Of a stretch of DNA of 64,000 nucleotides, positions 58,860-64,000 are shown in pieces. A program made the position numbers and the translations under genes. The notes beneath the pieces were generated by a model. The model searched no databases and was not told the origin of the DNA. It saw only the letters and a program-made list of their open reading frames with translations. The DNA comes from Schoenoplectus triqueter (taxonomy: Eukaryota > Streptophyta > Magnoliopsida > Poales > Cyperaceae), in the NCBI GenBank assembly GCA_964058805.1, contig CAXKVV010000022.1, forward strand, positions 124,001 through 188,000, given 5' to 3'. Numbering within the stretch: position 1 is the stretch's first letter; the number at the start of each line of letters is the position of its first letter.

Positions 58860-61800
58860 ATGTGCTTTGTTGGAACATTAGGGGAATGAATTCCCATCAT
58901 AAAAGAACTATTCTGCATGATTTAGTAATAGATAATAAAATAGATTTACTAGCTATACAAGAAACTAAAAAGAAAGAATTTTCCAACAGAATGCTCAAGG
59001 TAGTGTCATCCAAATTAGATGTGTGGATTCAATTACCTTCAGTTGGATTATCTGGAGGTATTGTAGTAGGGTGTGATAGTGCCAAATTTATGATAGAAAG
59101 ATCTATACTAGGGAAGTTCTCAGTAACTCTTATGATCAAAAATAGGTTTGATAATGTAAATTGGACATTCACAACAGTTTATGGACCAGTAGACACTAGT
59201 GTTAAAGAGCAGTTTTGGCAGGAATTAAGAGATATTAAAGCAATTAGTTCTGCAGCTTGGCTGATATGTGGTGACTTTAATGCCATAAGATTTAGGAATG
59301 AAAAATCAGGACCTAGATTCAATGTTAGAGCAAGCTCTACTTTTAATAAGTTTTTAGATGATTATAATTTGATAGAATATGCATTGTTTAGTAGGAAATT
59401 TACATGGTCTAATGGTAGGCAGTCTGCTCTATTGGATAGATTCATATGTAGTATGCAATGGGACTCCTTATATGACAAGTGTGTGGTCCAGGATCTAGCT
59501 AGTTATGGATCAAACCACTGTCCACTAGTTTTGCACACTAATCTGAAAAATTTACATACTGCAACAATCTTTCGTTTTGATAACTTGTGGCTAGACATTC
59601 CTGAGTTTCAGGACTTAGTTATTAAGTGGTGGCAGGATTTTAAATTGTCTGGGGATATAGCTAAGGAGTGGCATGAAAAGATGAAATATATGAGAAGAAA
59701 AATGAAAGGTTGGAGCAAAAATTTCTTTGCTGAGAGGAAGAAAAGAAAACAAAGTGCACTAAATACTTTACATCATTTAGATAGGATTAAAGATTATAGA
59801 GAATTATCAGAGATTGAGGCTGAGACATGGATGTTCACCAAACACTCCCTAGATACATTGTATCTAGAGGAGGAAAAATATTGGCATACTAGTGCTAAAG
59901 AGAAATGGATACAATTTGGTGATTCAAATACTGCTTATTTTCATAGAATTGCATCTAATAGAAAAAAGAAAAAAATAATATTGAATATGGAAGTAGAGGG
60001 GGTGCTTAGTGACTCCCTACCTCAGATAGAATCACGTGGTAAAATTTTATAAAAACCTATTTGGTTCTTCAGAGGTCAAACAAGCTAGTTTAAATCCAGA
60101 TTTTTGGGATGAGAATTATGTACTCTCAGATACTGATAGGTTAGAACTAGAAAAACCATTTACAGAAGAAGAACTACATAAAGCAGTTTTTGGTTCTGAA
60201 GCATCTGGGGCACCTGGTCCAGATGGCTTCAGTTTCTTGTTTTATCAGCATTTCTGGAATTTGATAAAGTCAGATTTGATGGTATTGTTGCAACATTTTT
60301 ATACACACTCCTTGAATGTGTCTAAAATAAATCATGCAATGCTTTGCCTTATTCCTAAAGAGTCTAATGCACAGGTTATTCAAAAATTTAGACCCATAAG
60401 TTTGGTTGATTGTAGTTACAAGATAATATCCAAAGTTTTGACCAATAGATTGCTAGGATGTGTTGGTAGATTAGTAGATCCAGCACAAGCAGCCTTTATA
60501 CCTGGTAGATATATCTTAGATAATGTGTTGGCTGCTAATGAGATCATACATTTTGCTAAAGTTCATGGCCAGAAAGGTATAGTATTAAAAGTAGACTTTG
60601 AAAAAGCTTATGATAGAGTGAATTGGACTTTTTTGCTTGAGATGTTAAGAAGTAGGGGTTTTGGGCAGAAATGGACTCTTTGGATTGACAATCAGCTTAA
60701 AGGAGCACAAACATGCATTAACTTTAATGGATCCCTCACATCTTACTTTACCTGTAAAAGGGGATTAAGACAGGGGGACCCATTATCCCCACTACTGTTT
60801 GATCTAGTCACAGATACTCTTTGCCAAATTTTAACTAGAGGTAAACAAGTAGACATGATAGAAGGTTTAGGGCCAATGCTTGAGACAGGGTTGAAGATTA
60901 CTCACTTTTTATATGCTGATGATACTGTATTTTTTTTGAAAGCAGATATGAAATGTTTGGATGCTACCTTGTTGGCTTTATATGCTTTTGAAGCTTTGTC
61001 AGGCATTAAAATAAATTTTGGCAAGACAGAACTCATACCAGTCAATCTATCCTCTGATGAAGCACACATGTTTGCTGCCTTAGCAGGCTGTAAGCTTTCT
61101 CAATTTCCTTTGCAGTATTTGGGGGTTCCTTTGTCTGATAAAAAATTATCTTGTGCTGATTGGAATGGTATTATTGATAAAGTTCAAAAGAAATTACCTA
61201 ATTGGAAAGGGGCTCTTTTGTCTATTGGAGGTAGAATAGTTTTAATCAACTCTGTCTTGTCCTCTACACCTCTATATATGTTATCTCTGTACAAAATGCC
61301 AGTTAAAATTAGGAAAAAGCTTGATAGAATTAGGTGCCAATTTTTATGGCAAGGTACTTCCACTAAAAAAAAGTTTGCATTAATCAAATGGTCAAAAATT
61401 TGTATGCCTAGGCAATTTGGTGGATTGGGGATACTTGATCTGCATTGTATGAATATCTCTTTATTGTTAAAATGGTGGTGGAAACTGAAAGATCCTCAGT
61501 ACCAATCCTGTTGGAAACAACTTGTTCTACTAAAATACTCTGATCATAGGCATTTAAAACACCAATCAGCTGTTTGGAAAGAAATTAATGCTTTAAGCCA
61601 GTTGGGTCAGACTGGTAGTTCAGTTATATTGGGCAATGGACAGGATACTGCTTTTTGGCTAGATAGATGGGTCGGGGACTGTGCCCTTAGTTCCCAGTTT
61701 CATCATCTTTTTCAGCTCTGTGAAGACCCATTGATTTTAGTATTCACAGTGGTGATGTTTGCTGGGCAAGCTTTGAAATTCAAAAGGATGTTAACTGGAG

Positions 61801-62507
61801 TTCTTTTGCTTGAATTTAATTCTTTATGCAATTTGGTGGGTAAGATCTCTTTATCATTGGATAGAGACAAATTGAGATGGAGATTGTCTGAGTCTGGTAA
61901 TTTCACAACAAATGAGGTATACAGTTGGCTTTCATTTAGAGGGATATATGATTCTTCAGCAGACATATGGTGGACCCTACCTATCCCTCTAAAGGTTAAA
62001 GTGTTTATGTGGCTTGTGGCTCAAAACAAAATTCTTACTAAACATAATTTGGTGAAAAGAGGTTGGGTAGGATCTACTCTCTGTACTCTGTGTGATGAGA
62101 CTGAAACAGTATCCCATTTATTTTTATTGTGCAATTTTGCTCAACAAATCTGGTTCTGGATGGGCACATGTCAACAATATTATATATACTGGAATAGGTT
62201 CTCAAATATCATGGCATTTGCTGATACTTTGTCAGGAAACATGAAAAAATGTTTTCTGGTGGTCCTTAGTTCAGTTTGCTGGTCTCTTTGGAAACATCGT
62301 AATTTGATGGTGTTTGATAACGTGGCAGCGATTTCAGTTAGAAATCAGGTTTTAATAATAATTTCTCTGGTGAATTATTGGACAGGGCAATGTAAGGATG
62401 CCATCAAGAGAGGAGTTCAAGTCTGGCTTCCAGGAGATTTGGATTTAATTCCTTTACAAGTGGTGGGCCCAGCTTTGGCATTAACAGATGGAAGCGTTTT
62501 GAGATAA
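58856..62507 (+). pseudogene. LINE ORF2 (endonuclease, reverse transcriptase, zf-RVT), one frameshift
   Basis: Enzyme polyprotein for target-primed reverse transcription. First frame 58856-60052 (398 aa) is an APE-type endonuclease: WNIRG with N7, QETK with E36, VYGP, CGDFNAI and SNHCPL, all expected active-site blocks. Second frame 60036-62507 (823 aa in the shifted frame) holds the reverse transcriptase: FRPISLVDCSYKIISK, KVDFEKAYDRV (185-195), GLRQGDPLSP (243-252) and catalytic YADD (293-296). Then comes a C-terminal zf-RVT-like region: PIPLKVKVFMWLVAQ and CTLCDETETVSHLFLLC. The two frames overlap by 17 bp near CACGTGGTAAAATTT; one small indel there breaks an otherwise open ORF2, so this copy probably cannot make full ORF2. 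A programmed frameshift is not usual for this family. The start ATG overlaps the ORF1 stop as ATGA. Confidence 0.9.
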
Positions 62508-62807
62508 ACACACTGCTTTTAGAGTTGTCGTGTGGTAGAGAGTAAAGCGTGTTTTTGAGTTAGTTTTGCAGTTGTGTTTAATAAGGATGTGTGATTGAAA
62601 TTTTCTGTTGGGGGGTTTTTTTTCTTTGTGTTGTCGAGAGTTAACAAGATTAGGGCAAACACAAATCTTGTGTTGTCAAGGGGTTTCTGCGTATTTTTGG
62701 TGCTTTGTGGAAGTCTTGTGTAACTGTGTTTATTGTTTCATTCAATGAAACGGGCAGTATTTGCCTTTTTTTCAAAAAAAAAAAAAATTTATTAGCTTAA
62801 AGCTACT

Positions 62808-63811
62808 TAAATTATGCAGATTTTTTTATAGTAAATGAAAAACAAATAGCGAATTTGGATTGAGTGTTTTAGTTTTTACACGCATAATCAGACCCGGATT
62901 TTTTTGGCTCAGTCAGTTTTTTCTTTATAATTTTTTCTATTTTGTTATTTTTAAAATTTAATGATGATCATTATATGACTAATCAATATGTCTATTTTTT
63001 TCTTTTCTTCTTATCCCGTCTAAAATTTTAATGATGATCATTGCATGATTAATTAATATTTTCTATTTTGTTATAATTAAAATTTCAATGATGATCATTG
63101 TATAATTAATCATTTTTTATGTTTTATTTTTTTTTTAAAGTTTAACAATGATCATTGGATGATTATCCAATCTTTTCTGTTTAATTTTGTTTAAAATATT
63201 AAGACGATCATTGGATGATTAATCAATCTTTTCTATTTTATTATGTTTAAAATTTTAATGACGATCATTAGATGATTATCTAATCTTTTCTGTTTTGTTT
63301 CTATTTAAATTTTTAATGATGATCATTGAATGATTAATTAATCTTCTATGTTTTGTTATGTTTAAAATTTTAAGGGATGATTAACCAATATTTTTTTCTT
63401 CTTTTGTTTAAAATCTTAATGATAATCAATGTATGATTAACCAATTTTTTTTCTTTTCTATTTATTTTTTATTAAATTTTAAACAAAATAAAAGAGAAAA
63501 AATAGTTAATCATCCAATAGTCATGATTAAAATGTTAAATAAAATAAACAGAAAAGATTGGTTAATCATGTAATAATCATCATTAAAAGAGAATAAAATA
63601 GAAAAATGATTAGTCATCCAAAGATAATCATTAAAATTTTAAATAGAACAAAAAAATAATTAAAAAAACTGGGTGGACCCAAAAAGAAAATTCGATCCAA
63701 CCAGCTGGACCCGAAAATTTGTTCGGGTCTGACTATGTGTTGTGAAAAACAAAGCAATCAATCTGAAATTAATTATTTTTTTTCATTTACTATAAATAAT
63801 GTAAATTAAGA
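62808..63811. mobile_element. Long-inverted-repeat element with tandem-repeat interior
   Basis: Imperfect inverted repeats of about 80-100 bp: TTATAGTAAATGAAAAACAA... to TCAGACCCGGA on the left, matched by TCGGGTCTGA... to CATTTACTATAA on the right. Inside, about eight or nine decayed tandem units of about 62 bp carry TTTAATGATGATCATTGGAT and TTTTCTATTTTGTT (62939-63480), followed by units in reverse orientation (63480-63650). No coding capacity. The outer boundaries are approximate because the LINE inserted at the left edge. Possibly MULE-like. Confidence 0.6.
62939..63480. repeat. Degenerate tandem repeat, about 62-bp unit
   Basis: Repeating core ATGATGATCATTGxATGATTAATCAAT followed by CTTTTCTATTTTGTTATGTTTAAAATTT, about eight or nine copies of variable length. 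Each unit contains ATGATCAT palindromic words. Confidence 0.75.
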
Positions 63812-64000
63812 GAGCCAACCCTCTTAAATTACCATAGATATTGCGGTTCATTTATACAGATATTTGTATATAAAGTGATTAAACTTTATTAGTTAATAAC
63901 TATATGTTTTTAACTGTGAATTCATGCATAGAAGTGACACTACAATTTTTCCATGCTCTTGTTGCAAGGGCTTCATTCTGACCTTCAAATTTCAAACAGA
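63812..64000. other. Window edge, no feature seen
   Basis: AT-rich sequence with no recognisable feature. Confidence 0.4.

Larger units (their letters stand above)
56851..62786 (+). mobile_element. Near-complete, young L1-type LINE (copy 3), 17-bp target duplication
   Basis: Flanked by the exact 17-bp repeat ATTTATTAGCTTAAAGC (56834-56850 and 62787-62803) and ending in a poly(A) tail (62774-62786). It has a 95-bp 5' UTR, ORF1 (56946-58859), an overlapping ORF2 split by one frameshift, and a 3' UTR of about 270 bp. The identical duplications and long open frames indicate a recent insertion. The older copies at 8540-12747 and 50932-52838 belong to the same broad lineage. Confidence 0.95.

Noticed and set aside
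1..64000. tRNA, rRNA and snoRNA genes
   Set aside because: No tRNA-like A/B box pair or rRNA segment was recognised by eye; a dedicated search was not possible.

Overview
The window is nuclear DNA of a flowering plant. Its genes carry GT-AG introns, its AP2/ERF genes of the CBF/DREB1 type lack introns as that family usually does, and the intergenic DNA is AT-rich and full of plant-type LINEs, hAT elements and foldback elements. The species cannot be fixed from the sequence. The CBF proteins have an AP2 loop one residue longer than the Arabidopsis type and DSAWL in place of DSAWR, which makes me suspect an early-diverging angiosperm or magnoliid-like lineage, but that is only an inference.

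Genes. Five host genes look intact: a sorbitol dehydrogenase (22242-24529, six exons, 365 aa), a SEND1/GEN-type XPG-family structure-specific endonuclease (33219-36939, eight exons, 603 aa) and three single-exon CBF/DREB1 transcription factor genes on the minus strand (38698-39348, 42048-42701, 44228-44917). A fourth CBF copy (53050-53627) is broken by a deletion of about 22 bp and a stop. A glyoxal/galactose oxidase-like gene (25917-26880) survives only as a pseudogene. SDH beside a CBF locus matches the Arabidopsis arrangement AT5G51970-AT5G51990. The CBF copies A, B and the pseudogene share upstream sequence. A and B also share a CCGCGT element of the CAMTA-binding type just above the TATA box, which fits cold-responsive control.

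Mobile DNA. Three L1-type LINE copies and one LINE tail are present: a degenerate copy (about 8540-12747), an antisense 5'-truncated copy with a 16-bp target duplication (50932-52838), a near-complete young copy with a 17-bp duplication (56851-62786), and a 3' tail of about 110 bp (13320-13431). At least ten hAT-like elements are recognisable, most with 8-bp target duplications. One is a 3.3-kb copy with a decayed transposase (4458-7791). The others are short non-coding elements, several starting TAGRGG or TAGGGG. There are also a MULE-like MITE, a CACTA-like end pair, a long-inverted-repeat element, and foldback elements.

Layout. 1-21.9 kb is transposon-rich and has no host gene. It includes two mirror-image (TAA)n-rich elements that together make a 2.6-kb palindrome. 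22.2-26.9 kb holds SDH and the oxidase pseudogene. 27-33 kb is gene-poor, with microsatellites, a 387-bp foldback and short tandem repeats. 33.2-36.9 kb is SEND1. 38.7-53.6 kb is the CBF cluster, broken up by insertions, including a LINE that itself carries a 424-bp element built of GCGCCACTG/CAGTGGCGC palindromes. 55-64 kb holds a 266-bp near-perfect hairpin, a CACTA-like element, the young LINE and a long-TIR element.
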